Source: Prevotellaceae bacterium UBA4336
GTDB lineage: Bacteria > Bacteroidota > Bacteroidia > Bacteroidales > Bacteroidaceae
Direction of reading: 5' to 3'
Assembly (NCBI GenBank): GCA_002394305.1
Contig: DGTM01000037.1
Coordinates: 17,551-57,014 of the forward strand
DNA: 39,464 nucleotides
A model generated the notes under the pieces. That model saw only the letters and a list, made by a program, of their open reading frames with translations, had not been told where the DNA came from and did no database searches. Positions 5,983 through 14,778 of the stretch are shown here, piece by piece. The position numbers and the translations under genes were made by a program. Position 1 is the stretch's first letter. Every line of letters starts with the position of its first letter.

Positions 5983-8952
5983 ATGAGACAGACTCTCTTT
6001 TTGCCATCATGTCATAAGTATTTGACAGTTTTATTGCAAATATTTGTTTTATGTCTTGTACCGTATCGTGCCCTTGCAGATGAAATCTATATTAAATGGG
6101 GAACGACAAAAACGGTTAGCTTGGGTGAGATAGGTTCACAACTTATGAACGATTATGGTCGGAATACTGACTATTATTGGCAATCAGGCAACGAAAATGT
6201 CGTCACGATTAGAACTCAAAAAATGACAGAGTGTACCATATATGGCTATCATTTGGGTGAGACAACTTTGAAATACTTCGGAGCCTACATTAGAAACAAT
6301 GTCGTAGGCGAATACACACGAACATTTACTGTATATGTCGTGGAAGAACTGCCCCCAAATCCAGACGATTCCAATATAACATGGATATCAAACAGCAGTT
6401 ATTATTCAACGAGTTGGTATTCAAGCAACCAATCGGAGTTCACACTCAATACCGCACAAGAACTGGCCGGATTATCTTATCTTGTGCAGAATGGAAACCA
6501 ATTTAAAGGGAAGACAATTAAGCTTGGTTCCAACATTAATCTTTCGGGAAAGCTATGGCATCCTATCGGATATAAGAATGGTTCTTCTACAACATTGTTC
6601 GCTGGTACGTTCAATGGTATGGGATATAAGATTAGTGGAATAAATGTGGAGCGGATAGAAGATGGGCAAGAACTGTTCGGCTTCTTTGGACAAACTGAGG
6701 GTGCAACCATTAAAAACGTCACGCTTAGCGGACATGTATGGGCCTACCCCAGATACTCTGATGGCAATCTTCATTCAGTTTATGTTGGTGGTGTGGCGGC
6801 ATACGCGACCAGTGGTTGCACATTTGAGCATTGTACAAGCTACATTGATATACGTTATTCAAAATACACGCGCGACTATGGCTCTGCAACTGCAGCATAT
6901 TGCGGCGGATTGATTGGCAAATGTGGTCAAAATATGTATTCAAGCACTACCTATGTGAAAGACTGCTATCATGATGGTGAGATATATTGTGCAGACGGAC
7001 CAGACATGACTTATGGTTATTATGTGGCAGAACCAAACGTAGGAGGTCTGATCGGGTCTATGACAGAAACGAAAGTTGAAAGATGTGGTAATAACTGTCC
7101 TTCTATAACTGTGGGTGTTCCATACTCAAATAGATATAGAGCTAACTTGCTGGTTGGAGGTATTGCTGGATGGAGCTATGGTAGTAGTGTTTCTTATTGT
7201 TGGAGCATAGTTGCCAATCTCCAGTTGGCATATCATGGTGAACCCATGCCTAGCTGGGGCAAAGTCACTATTGCAGTTGGCGGTATCATCGGCTCCACGG
7301 GAGCTCTCACAGGTTCTGTGAATCATAGTTACAGTTGCATTGGCAGTATATATGTAGATGTGGAAAGCGGGAACTCAATAATTGAATTCTCCGATATTGG
7401 CGATTGTTCCGTTTCTGACTGTTATTTGAATTCGGATTTTGGATTTCAAACATCCTGTGGTCAAGGATACAGTGGAAAGGGAACTAGCTCAAGGACTTAT
7501 TCTTCACAGGTGATGAAGACCTCGTCCTTCCTTAATGCTTTGAACAATGGTGGTGACCCAATATGGATAGCAGGTGATGACGGATTCCCCTGCATTGACG
7601 AATCCCTGTTTGCTGCGTCCGAAGTTGTGCCAATGGGCATTTCCATACCTTCTTCAGAAACATTAATATGCGGTGAAACGAAAGTGCTGAAGTATTCCGT
7701 TACGCCAAATTATGCAAATATCGGGAACATCATATTTAATTGGTCTTCAGATGACAGAAATATAGTTACAGTAAGTGCAAATGGTGGCATGATAGAAGGC
7801 ATTGGCTCTGGAGAAACAAAGATTTGGCTAAGAACCAGTAACGGACTGTCTGATTCCTGCACGGTAACTGTGCTGCCTGAACCAACTTCCATCTTGGTTA
7901 CGCCCGGCGAACTGGAACTCCCTTGGGGACGCTCTGCAATACTCCGTTACTCCTTTATTCCTGAAGATGCCGTTACACTGAGTCTAACATGGGCGAGCAG
8001 CAACCCCGAAGTGGCTTCCATCAGCTCGCAAGGAGTGGTATGTGCTTTGAGTCCAGGGCATACCACATTGACGCTGACAGCACGAAATGGCGTGGTAGGG
8101 AAGTGTGAACTCACGGTGCCTCAGATACTCTTCAAACTCTTCGTTTGGACGAAGGCAGGCGTAAAGACAGGCTATCTCACCACCGAGGAGCCACAGTTCA
8201 GCGTAGAAGATGACATCGTGCACTTTAGCACAAATCAACTTACAATGGACATTCACCGCGACACACTCGACAAGTTTACCCTTGAACGCGTCCTGCCAGA
8301 ACATCCGACATCAATCCGAATACCCAGTACAATCTCTCTCTCCGTGGGTTTGTCCGAGCAGTTGGACGTTACGCTATGGCCTTCCGAAACAGAGACAACC
8401 CTGACGTGGTTCAACGACAACCCCGAAGTGGTAAGCGTTACGGAGGGAGGACTCGTTACTGCCCTCAAATCTGGTGAAGCCAATGTGATGGTACAAACAA
8501 GCAACGGACTGCATGCAAATTGCCATATTGTTGTGCCAGAGCCACATCTTCGCTTCTTTGTGTGGTTGCGTAATGGAGAAATAAACGGCTATGATTTGGA
8601 AGAACACCCCGAAGTGACGTTGGGTGAAAAGGTTTTCACGCTTACCAGTGCATATCAAACGATGGAATACAATGCGGCAGATGTTTTGCATTTTTCTCTG
8701 GAGGACAAAGCGGTAGTAGATGGCATTTCCAAACCAAAGGCGATGGAAGACGTGCAGTTCCGTAAAGGTACGCTTCTGTTCGCTGATTGTCCGCCCAATA
8801 GCCCTGTGAAGATATACAACACAATGGGACTGTTGGTGCAGACAGCACAGACAGACTGCAATGGTAGCCTCTCTCTCTCGCTTGCTTCACTCCGTGCAGG
8901 AATCTATATCATAAGAACAGAAACAACAACAATAAAAATTCAAAAACGATGA
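5983..8952 (+). CDS. Large exported protein: GLUG-like region, Ig-like (BIG2) domains, T9SS-like tail
   Basis: The start at ATG 5983 is preferred over ATG 5944 because it gives a normal signal peptide (hydrophobic core LLQIFVLCLVPYRALA). About residues 150-500 contain Gly-rich repeats such as VGGVAAYATSGCTFEHC and GGLIGK, typical of GLUG-type beta-helical repeats. Three BIG2-like domains follow (about residues 550-650, 650-720 and 780-855), with W-x-S-x-N/D motifs such as LTWASSNPEVASIS. Two copies of a small domain starting FKLFVWTKAG and LRFFVWLRNG follow the second and third. The end (FADCPPNSPVKIYNTMG, then AGIYIIRTETTTIKI) is a T9SS type A-like sorting domain. It is probably a surface adhesin. 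Its stop overlaps the start of the next gene (ATGA). The gene is markedly AT-rich relative to the housekeeping genes. Confidence 0.8.
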   Translation: MRQTLFLPSCHKYLTVLLQIFVLCLVPYRALADEIYIKWGTTKTVSLGEIGSQLMNDYGRNTDYYWQSGNENVVTIRTQKMTECTIYGYHLGETTLKYFGAYIRNNVVGEYTRTFTVYVVEELPPNPDDSNITWISNSSYYSTSWYSSNQSEFTLNTAQELAGLSYLVQNGNQFKGKTIKLGSNINLSGKLWHPIGYKNGSSTTLFAGTFNGMGYKISGINVERIEDGQELFGFFGQTEGATIKNVTLSGHVWAYPRYSDGNLHSVYVGGVAAYATSGCTFEHCTSYIDIRYSKYTRDYGSATAAYCGGLIGKCGQNMYSSTTYVKDCYHDGEIYCADGPDMTYGYYVAEPNVGGLIGSMTETKVERCGNNCPSITVGVPYSNRYRANLLVGGIAGWSYGSSVSYCWSIVANLQLAYHGEPMPSWGKVTIAVGGIIGSTGALTGSVNHSYSCIGSIYVDVESGNSIIEFSDIGDCSVSDCYLNSDFGFQTSCGQGYSGKGTSSRTYSSQVMKTSSFLNALNNGGDPIWIAGDDGFPCIDESLFAASEVVPMGISIPSSETLICGETKVLKYSVTPNYANIGNIIFNWSSDDRNIVTVSANGGMIEGIGSGETKIWLRTSNGLSDSCTVTVLPEPTSILVTPGELELPWGRSAILRYSFIPEDAVTLSLTWASSNPEVASISSQGVVCALSPGHTTLTLTARNGVVGKCELTVPQILFKLFVWTKAGVKTGYLTTEEPQFSVEDDIVHFSTNQLTMDIHRDTLDKFTLERVLPEHPTSIRIPSTISLSVGLSEQLDVTLWPSETETTLTWFNDNPEVVSVTEGGLVTALKSGEANVMVQTSNGLHANCHIVVPEPHLRFFVWLRNGEINGYDLEEHPEVTLGEKVFTLTSAYQTMEYNAADVLHFSLEDKAVVDGISKPKAMEDVQFRKGTLLFADCPPNSPVKIYNTMGLLVQTAQTDCNGSLSLSLASLRAGIYIIRTETTTIKIQKR

Positions 8953-9737
8953 AAAAGACATTATTCAAAAGCGTATGCTTTGCACTACTTTGGTGCGGCA
9001 TAACATTTCAAGCCACAGCACAGGGTATTGTGGTTAACAAAAAGGACGGCTCAAAGGTCTATTACAAAGCGTCAGAAGTACAAAGTGTAGGCGTATTTGG
9101 ATATGGTGAGGGTCCGGATGATATGCCAGACGAATATGATTGGGTTGACCTTGGCTTACCATCTGGCACCCTTTGGGCAACATGCAACGTTGGTGCAGAG
9201 AATCCAGAGGACTATGGCGATTACTTTGCCTGGGGCGAGACTATAGGTTACAATGGTGGCAAGACAACATTCAACTGGGTAACCTATAAGTATGCCAGAG
9301 GTACCAGTGATACATTGACAAAGTATTGTACAGATAGCAGCAAAGGAACCGTTGACGGAAAGACAGAGCTTGACCCAGAGGACGATGCCGCCACAGCCAA
9401 TTGGGGATCTAACTGGCAGATACCAAGTTATGAACAGTGTGAAGAATTATTGGACGAGAGCTACACCTATTCTACATGGACAACACAGAACGGAGTAGAT
9501 GGTCGGCTGATCACCAGTAAAATAAATATGAAAACTATTTTCCTGCCTGCCGCGGGCTCTCGCAAAGATGCGAGCCTCAACAATGTTGGGGCGGGCGGCG
9601 GCTGTTGGTCGCGCTCGCTCACTACAGGCAATTCATTGAGCGGCCGCTACCTGAACTTCGGTTCGAGCTATGTCGACACGGGCTACAGCCCCCGCTACTA
9701 TGGTCGGAGTGTCCGGCCTGTGCGTGTTCAGAATTAA
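8949..9737 (+). CDS. FISUMP-domain exported protein with DGR-type variable C-terminus
   Basis: The 262-residue protein starts with a signal peptide ending ATAQ, then a short domain (VVNKKDGSKVYYKASEV), then a FISUMP/C-type-lectin-like domain (VDLGLPSGTLWATCNVGA, YFAWGE, WQIPSYEQCEELL). The last 65 residues (FLPAAGSRKDASLNNVG, then GCWSRSLTTGNSLSGRYLN, ending GRSVRPVRV) resemble the variable region of DGR target proteins: constant W-S-S/R-S and SVRPV blocks with Gly, Ser, Tyr and Thr at positions often encoded by AAC in templates. From about base 9541 the DNA turns GC-rich, unlike the AT-rich 5' part, as expected if this end was overwritten from a separate template. It is coupled by ATGA to the preceding adhesin. 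The protein probably binds a ligand at the cell surface. Confidence 0.8.
   Translation: MKKTLFKSVCFALLWCGITFQATAQGIVVNKKDGSKVYYKASEVQSVGVFGYGEGPDDMPDEYDWVDLGLPSGTLWATCNVGAENPEDYGDYFAWGETIGYNGGKTTFNWVTYKYARGTSDTLTKYCTDSSKGTVDGKTELDPEDDAATANWGSNWQIPSYEQCEELLDESYTYSTWTTQNGVDGRLITSKINMKTIFLPAAGSRKDASLNNVGAGGGCWSRSLTTGNSLSGRYLNFGSSYVDTGYSPRYYGRSVRPVRVQN
9541..9735 (+). other. Putative DGR variable repeat (VR)
   Basis: The 3' end of the FISUMP gene has an abrupt change to GC-rich composition, a constant GC-rich terminus (near 9706-9730) suitable as an initiation-of-mutagenic-homing site, and a large hairpin directly downstream. No template repeat with adenines at the variable positions occurs in this window, so the assignment rests on protein pattern and context. 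Confidence 0.5.
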
Positions 9738-9762
9738 GTCCCTCGGCTGAAAAAGCCCAAAA

Positions 9763-9854
9763 ACTTTTCATGTGCGGGGGTCTTCGAGGACGGGTGAACA
9801 GCGTGCCCCACAAGGGCACGCCCCGTCCTTGAAGAATCCCAGAACATGAAAAGT
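9763..9854 (+). other. Large three-tier hairpin downstream of the variable region
   Basis: Three nested stems: ACTTTTCATGT (9763-9773) with 9844-9854, 11 bp exact; 9781-9794 with 9822-9835, 14 bp with one G-T; and GCGTGCCC (9801-9808) with 9814-9821, 8 bp exact with a five-base loop. In the Bordetella phage DGR a GC-rich hairpin or cruciform just downstream of the variable region is needed for efficient retrohoming; this element has the right position. It may also act as a terminator. Confidence 0.7.
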
Positions 9855-9884
9855 AAAGCAGAAAACAAATAAACGCAAAAGAAG

Positions 9885-10041
9885 ATGGCAAGAATAAAAG
9901 ACATCGTCGAACAGGAGAAGCAGCGCCCCGACATGGCGGCGGCCCGTGTCATTCACCTCTACGCCGAAGGCACGTTCTGCCACGCCTACGAGTGGAGTGC
10001 ATGGCTATGGCAGCGTTTTGTCCGTGAGTTCAAGGTGACGC
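9885..10041 (+). pseudogene. 5' remnant of a conserved small gene, probably DGR-associated
   Basis: The first 52 or so codons (MARIKDIVEQEKQRPDM, then VIHLYAEGTFCHAYEWSAWL and RFVREFKVTHR) read as a well-formed conserved protein. I associate this type of short protein with Bacteroidota loci that also carry a FISUMP target and a reverse transcriptase, but that is recollection rather than something shown here. After about base 10041 the frame continues to 10220 but the translation loses this character, and a different frame becomes RT-like. The natural reading is that a deletion fused this gene to the end of the RT gene. Confidence 0.45.
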
Positions 10042-10179
10042 ATCGCCTCCTTCCGGGGCGTGCTCGGCCACTACAGAACGGGCTGGCTTGCATCAGAGCC
10101 AGCTTTCTTATCTCTAGCCTTGCCAGAAACAGTTCAGAAGGAACAAGGTACAGGGTACATGTCCTGCCCGCATCCTTAA
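10039..10179 (+). pseudogene. C-terminal remnant of a DGR-type reverse transcriptase
   Basis: In the frame of base 10042 the translation begins IASFRGVLGHYRTGW and runs 45 codons to TAA at 10177. The pattern S-F/Y-x-G-x-L-x-H-Y-x-T matches the motif near the end of DGR and related reverse transcriptases (S-Y-L-G-x-x-x-H-Y). No RT catalytic motif (YxDD) exists in the window and a stop codon precedes it at 10036-10038, so this is at most a 3' fragment. The match is short and should be treated as probable rather than certain. Confidence 0.45.
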
Positions 10180-10208
10180 CCGGCGATGCGGCAAAAGAAA
10201 GCAGAAAG

Positions 10209-10252
10209 GGCATCCCATAGTAGCTCGGTGCGGGCGAAGGGGATGCCTTTTT
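10209..10252 (+). terminator. Intrinsic terminator
   Basis: GGCATCCC (10209-10216) pairs with GGGATGCC (10240-10247) and is followed by TTTTT. It lies after the RT-like remnant and before the aldolase promoter, which suits the end of the former DGR operon. Confidence 0.7.
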
Positions 10253-10370
10253 GTCTGCTGTACCTTGCAGCGAGGGGAAGGTGCTACAACTTCTTCATCT
10301 GCTCGGGGGGTGAGGCCGATGGTTTGTTGTACGGCATCCCTTGGGAACCGAAAATAAATCGGGAAAAATG

Positions 10371-10402
10371 TTTGTTATGTGCGAAGGATTTCTTAATTTT
10401 GC
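10371..10402 (+). promoter_or_regulatory. Promoter of the aldolase gene
   Basis: TTTG at 10371-10374, a 19-bp spacer and TAATTTTGC at 10394-10402; the start codon follows 28 bases later. Confidence 0.75.
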
Positions 10403-10430
10403 AAGGACAATACCATAAAAACAATACGAT

Positions 10431-11267
10431 ATGCTTGTAACACTAAGTGAAATACTGCGAGACGCCAACGAGCGGCACTACGCCGTGGGCGCATTCAACT
10501 GTCTGAGTCTGGAGAACGTGATGGGGGCACTCGAGGCCGCCGAGCAGCTGCGTTCGCCCATCATCCTGCAACTGGCCGAGGTGCAGTTTCCCGAAGCGCC
10601 GATGGAGCTGATGGCCCCGCTCTACCTGGAGGCTGCACGGCGGTCGTCGGTGCCCGTCTGCGTGCATCTCGACCACGGACAGAGCATCGAGACCTGCGTC
10701 CGCGCCATCCGTCTGGGCTTCACCTCCGTGATGTTCGACGGGGCGGCCCTGCCCTTCGCGGAGAACGTGGCAGCGAGCGGACTGGTGACGCGCATCGCCA
10801 AGGCTGCCGGGGTGGACGTCGAGGCCGAGCTGGGAAAAGTCGGCAACTCGGGAGTGGACACGGCTGACGTCTTCACCGACGTCGACGAATCGGTGCGCTT
10901 CGTGCAACAGACGGGCATCGACGCCCTCGCCGTCGCCATCGGCAACCTGCACGGACACTATGTTCACACACCCCAGCTGAACATCGCACGGCTCATCGAG
11001 ATACACGAGGCGAACCGCCTGCCGCTCGTCCTGCACGGCGGGAGCGGCACCAGCGAAGCGGACTTCAAGGCATGCATCCACAACGGCATCTGCAAGATCA
11101 ACGTGGCAACGGCTATACAGCGGGGCATCATGAAACGCATCACGGAGCGCCTGGCACAGAAACCCGACGAGGACTACATCTCCCTGAAACAGGTGATGAT
11201 AGATGCCTCGCGCGAGGTCGTCGCCGACCACATAAGGCTCTTCGAAAGCGACCGCCGAGTTCAGTAG
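10431..11267 (+). CDS. Class II ketose-bisphosphate aldolase (fructose or tagatose type)
   Basis: The 278-residue protein is a zinc-dependent class II aldolase. Visible motifs are HLDHG (residues 79-83, catalytic Asp81 and zinc-binding His82), VEAELGKVG (about 130-138), NLHGHY (172-177, zinc His), LHGGSG (201-206, zinc His and phosphate binding) and KINVAT (222-227, phosphate binding). The length of about 280 fits the GatY/KbaY/Fba group, which cleaves fructose- or tagatose-1,6-bisphosphate into dihydroxyacetone phosphate and glyceraldehyde-3-phosphate. The exact sugar cannot be told from sequence. It has its own promoter and is separated from the following GH92 gene by an inverted-repeat element. 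Confidence 0.9.
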   Translation: MLVTLSEILRDANERHYAVGAFNCLSLENVMGALEAAEQLRSPIILQLAEVQFPEAPMELMAPLYLEAARRSSVPVCVHLDHGQSIETCVRAIRLGFTSVMFDGAALPFAENVAASGLVTRIAKAAGVDVEAELGKVGNSGVDTADVFTDVDESVRFVQQTGIDALAVAIGNLHGHYVHTPQLNIARLIEIHEANRLPLVLHGGSGTSEADFKACIHNGICKINVATAIQRGIMKRITERLAQKPDEDYISLKQVMIDASREVVADHIRLFESDRRVQ

Positions 11268-11275
11268 GAATAGAA

Positions 11276-11411
11276 CCACGGATTGAGCGGATTCAACGGA
11301 TTGAGAAGCGAAAGTCAAACAACGGAATTAACGGATTAAACGGATTTGCTTGGAATCCGTTTAATCCGAGACAAATTCAGAAACAATCCGTTCAATCCGT
11401 TCAATCCGTGG
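11276..11411. repeat. Inverted-repeat element with CGGATT units
   Basis: The outer left arm CCACGGATTGAGCGGATT and onward (11276-11304) pairs with 11385-11411, three units of AATCCGTTC. The inner hairpin is perfect: 15 bases at 11332-11346 with 11354-11368, loop TGCTTGG. The whole is about 136 bp between the aldolase and mannosidase genes. It carries no ORF. Confidence 0.8.
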
Positions 11412-11497
11412 TGGAAATAAAATCCTGTCTCGTGTCGGATGGCAACCTGTACCGTTCGTCGCCCTATATAATATAATAATGTGTAATTCTCGATACT

Positions 11498-13726
11498 ATG
11501 AACAATAAGCTGAAATGTATGTGCGTTGGCATGTGTCTGGCACTTTGCGGTGCCCAGGCCGGCGCCAGGGAGTCGCTGACAGACTACGTCGACCCCACGA
11601 TAGGCGGTGTGAGCGTCCTGCTCGAGACCACGCGGCAGACCATCCACCTGCCGGGCGAGATGCTCCGCTTCGTGCCCTTGCGAAGCAGTATGCTCGACGA
11701 CTGGATAGACGATTACGCCCTGCAGATGCCCGACCATCGGCGGCACTGGGTGTTCGGCTTCATGCCCTTCTGCGCCCCCGACGCCGAGAGCCTCTGGTCC
11801 GCCCCCGGCATCTGCAACAACGAAGAGACGCATCCCTACTACTACCGCGCACAGATGGACGGCCTCACCTTCGAGTTCGCACCCGTCAGGAAAAGCGGCA
11901 TCGTGCGCATCAAGTACGACGGCGAGGGCCTGCACCCTATGCGCTTCCGCAGCCGCACGCCCGTCGGAGCATACAAGAGCGAAGGCACCCGCGTAGTGAC
12001 GGGAACGGCCGAGTTCGGCAAGCCCGACTGCCGCCAGGACATGACCGCCTATCTCTATGCCGAGTTCGACTGCGACATGCACCGCCCGCAGCACGCCCCG
12101 CAGGACAACAGGCACCTCATGCTCCTGGCTCCCGACGAAGCCCGGCAGGTGACGATGCGCTACGGCATCTCCTACATCAGCCTCGAACAGGCCCGGGCCA
12201 ACATGGAGCGCGAGATACCGGCCTTCGACTTCGACCGCGTGAAGACCGCAGCCCGACGGACCTGGGAGGACAGACTGGCACAAATCGAGGTCAACGGCGG
12301 CACCGAGGCTCACAAGCGAACCTTCTACACTGCCCTCTACCGATGCTCCGAACGCATGGTGGACATCAACGAGTACGGCCGCTACTTCAGTGCCTGGGAC
12401 CGCAAGGTGCACGAGAGCAACGAACCCTTCTACGTCGACAACTGGCTGTGGGACACACACATCGCCCTCGAGCCGCTGCACACCATCCTTAATCCCGAGA
12501 TGGAGACGCAGAAGATAAACTCCGTCATCGAGATGTACCGACAGAGCGGAGAGATGCCGCGCTTCGCCCTCACCTCGGGCGAGTGGGCTGCCATGACAGG
12601 CAACTTCGCAGCTGTCTGGATGCTGGACGCCTGGCAGAAGGGACTGCGCTTCGACATGCAGACAGCCTACGAAGGCTTCCGCAAGAACTCCCTCGAGCGC
12701 ACCATGCTCCCCTGGCGTACAGGGCCCGCCACACCCCTCGACACCTTCTACAACGCCCACGGCTACTATCCGGCACTCCGGCCCGGCGAGCCCGAGACCG
12801 TCCCCGAAGTGGAAAGCAAATGGGAGCGCAGGCAGGCAGTCTCCATCACGACCGTTAACAGCTACTCTGACTGGTGCATCGCCCGCATTGCCCACATGCT
12901 GGGAAAGACCGACGACGAACGTCTCTTCACCGAGCGCTCGCAGTTCTACCGCAACGTCTTCCGCACCGAGCGCGGCATGATGTGGCCCAAGGACGACCGC
13001 GGCGAATGGGTGGAGCCCTTCAACCCCATGCACGACGGACGTGCCTACTTCACCGAAAACAACGCCTACATCTTCAACTGGGACGTGAAGCACGACCTCA
13101 AGGGCCTCATCTCCCTGATGGGCGGACGCCAGAAGGCCGAGGCCAAGCTCGACGAGCTCTTCCACATGGGCGTGGGCACAGCGAAGTTCCGCTTCTATAA
13201 TGTCCTGCCCGACGCCACTGGCCTCATGGGCATGTTCCAGATGGGCAACGAACCCAGCTTCCACATACCTTACCTCTACGACTACGTCGGCTCGCCCTGG
13301 AAGACGCAGAAGTACCTGCACAGCCTCATCGACACCTACTTCATCGACTCCTACCTCGGCATGCCGGGCGACGAGGACGGCGGCGGCATGTCGGCCTTCG
13401 TGGTCTTCACCATGATGGGCTTCTTCCCCGTCACACCCGGCACCACGACCTACGCCATCGGCAGTCCCTTCTTCGAGAAGGCAACGCTCCGCCTGCCAGG
13501 AGGCAAGACGTTCACCGTACGAGCCAAGAACATTTCGGCAGAAAACAAATTCATCCAGAGCGCACGTCTGAACGGCAAGCCCCTCGACAAACCCTGGTTC
13601 ACCCACGAACAACTCGTGGCAGGCGGAGAGCTGGAGCTGACGATGGGATGCCAGCCAAACAAGGCTTGGGGCGCGGCACCCGAGGCCGCTCCGCCATCGG
13701 GAACAGATGCTATGGGGCAGGATTAG
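11498..13726 (+). CDS. Glycoside hydrolase family 92 (alpha-mannosidase)
   Basis: The 742-residue exported enzyme has a signal peptide (MCVGMCLALCGAQAGA). GH92 hallmarks are YVDPTIGG near the mature N-terminus, GNEPSFHIPYLYDYVGSPW (the conserved substrate and acid residue region), and GDEDGGGMSAFVVFTMMGFFPV with PGTTTYAIGSPFFEKATL near the C-terminus. GH92 enzymes are calcium-dependent exo-mannosidases acting on alpha-mannosides such as N-glycans or yeast mannan, in the periplasm or at the surface. No SusC/SusD pair is in the window, so it is not in a full polysaccharide utilisation locus here. Its 3' end overlaps the convergent DUF4435 gene by 17 bases. Confidence 0.92.
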   Translation: MNNKLKCMCVGMCLALCGAQAGARESLTDYVDPTIGGVSVLLETTRQTIHLPGEMLRFVPLRSSMLDDWIDDYALQMPDHRRHWVFGFMPFCAPDAESLWSAPGICNNEETHPYYYRAQMDGLTFEFAPVRKSGIVRIKYDGEGLHPMRFRSRTPVGAYKSEGTRVVTGTAEFGKPDCRQDMTAYLYAEFDCDMHRPQHAPQDNRHLMLLAPDEARQVTMRYGISYISLEQARANMEREIPAFDFDRVKTAARRTWEDRLAQIEVNGGTEAHKRTFYTALYRCSERMVDINEYGRYFSAWDRKVHESNEPFYVDNWLWDTHIALEPLHTILNPEMETQKINSVIEMYRQSGEMPRFALTSGEWAAMTGNFAAVWMLDAWQKGLRFDMQTAYEGFRKNSLERTMLPWRTGPATPLDTFYNAHGYYPALRPGEPETVPEVESKWERRQAVSITTVNSYSDWCIARIAHMLGKTDDERLFTERSQFYRNVFRTERGMMWPKDDRGEWVEPFNPMHDGRAYFTENNAYIFNWDVKHDLKGLISLMGGRQKAEAKLDELFHMGVGTAKFRFYNVLPDATGLMGMFQMGNEPSFHIPYLYDYVGSPWKTQKYLHSLIDTYFIDSYLGMPGDEDGGGMSAFVVFTMMGFFPVTPGTTTYAIGSPFFEKATLRLPGGKTFTVRAKNISAENKFIQSARLNGKPLDKPWFTHEQLVAGGELELTMGCQPNKAWGAAPEAAPPSGTDAMGQD

Positions 13727-14747
13727 ACGCCGGAGCAGCAGCCTTGCCACGGACTCTTGCCGTGAGACGAAGCAGGTCGGCCCGCAACCTCTGGTAGGGA
13801 GCGCTCTGCTTGAAGGCGATGCTCTTGCGCAGCATCAGGTCGATGGGCGACTGACTGTGCTGGTAGCTGGAGAGTTCGTTCTGCTTCTGCGTCCCGTGGA
13901 CGGCAAGCTGCATGATTTCCTTCTCCCGCTCGCGCCGCAATATCGTGCAGAGCGGATTGAGCAAAGGCAGCACGACGCCCTCCATCAGCGCGTGCCCCTG
14001 TATATATAAATATGTGTCGGAGGGCGCAATGCCAAGTTGCTCCTTCAGGCTCGCACGGAGCTCCAGGTAGGTCTTCTTCGCTTTGGGGAACTTGTGTTGC
14101 AGCCAGCCAATCTGCTTGTTGACACGCTCGCGCAGAGCCTCCAGCGCATTCTCGGGATGCCAGGGGTTAATCTCGTGGAAGGTCACCGTCCGCGTGAAGT
14201 CGGCCTGGCAGTAAGTGCCCGCGTGTCCGTAGCGATGTGTCCAGACGCTCCAGACGAAGAGCGGCCAGATGATGAGGCTGTACTCCTCCATGAATCCCTC
14301 CAGCGAGAAGAGCGTCCGGTCGTTCAGCGTGCTCATCACGCAAGCCGTGTGCAGCGCCGGAGCATAGCACTGGTAGTTCTCGATGGCATAGACGTAAGTG
14401 TGCATGATGTATGGCGACGAGATAAGCGTGCGGCTCACCTCCGTGCTTCCCTGCATGAGGTAGTCGTAGTCGGCATCCACACAAGCTATCATGAAGTCGC
14501 CCAGCGACGGGCCGAGGTGGTTCATCATGGCCGCCTTCTTGCCCTTGCTCAGGTTGCGGCGCGAAGGGAGCATCACCTCAAACTGCACCTGCTCGTCCTC
14601 GAAGTCCTGCAGGACGGAGCGCCAGAAGAACACGTCGTCGTAGCTCTCGACGTACGCCACAATCTTCTTCCTCGCATTGCGGGGGCGCAGACGCGAAGCA
14701 AGTTCAAGGTATGTCGAGTTGAGATTGTCCTGCAGCCGCTTAGCCAT
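13710..14747 (-). CDS. DUF4435 (TOPRIM-like) protein, AriB-like
   Basis: The 345-residue protein has the DUF4435 pattern: VAYVESYDDVFFW (Glu34 and Asp37/38) and ACVDADYDYLM (Asp91, Asp93, Asp95), which match the Glu and D-x-D metal-binding positions of TOPRIM nucleases. DUF4435 proteins are encoded beside ABC-type ATPases in PARIS, where the toxin AriB is released by the ATPase AriA when a phage anti-restriction protein is sensed. Here it is the third gene of a minus-strand operon, 31 bases after an ATPase gene. It is probably the effector nuclease. A role in stress rather than phage defence is possible. Confidence 0.75.
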   Translation of the reverse strand: MAKRLQDNLNSTYLELASRLRPRNARKKIVAYVESYDDVFFWRSVLQDFEDEQVQFEVMLPSRRNLSKGKKAAMMNHLGPSLGDFMIACVDADYDYLMQGSTEVSRTLISSPYIMHTYVYAIENYQCYAPALHTACVMSTLNDRTLFSLEGFMEEYSLIIWPLFVWSVWTHRYGHAGTYCQADFTRTVTFHEINPWHPENALEALRERVNKQIGWLQHKFPKAKKTYLELRASLKEQLGIAPSDTYLYIQGHALMEGVVLPLLNPLCTILRREREKEIMQLAVHGTQKQNELSSYQHSQSPIDLMLRKSIAFKQSAPYQRLRADLLRLTARVRGKAAAPASNPAP

Positions 14748-14778
14748 TTCCTTATGTCCCGGTCTTCGTTGTTATGTA

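Noticed and set aside
9885..10220. Single 111-codon gene
   Set aside because: Only the first 52 or so codons look like a protein; the rest overlaps a different, RT-like frame, so it is better read as two joined remnants.
11336..13750. 804-codon ORF on the minus strand opposite the GH92 gene
   Set aside because: It is a mirror of GC-rich codon use in the GH92 gene; its translation is low-complexity and His/Val/Gly-rich with no domain.
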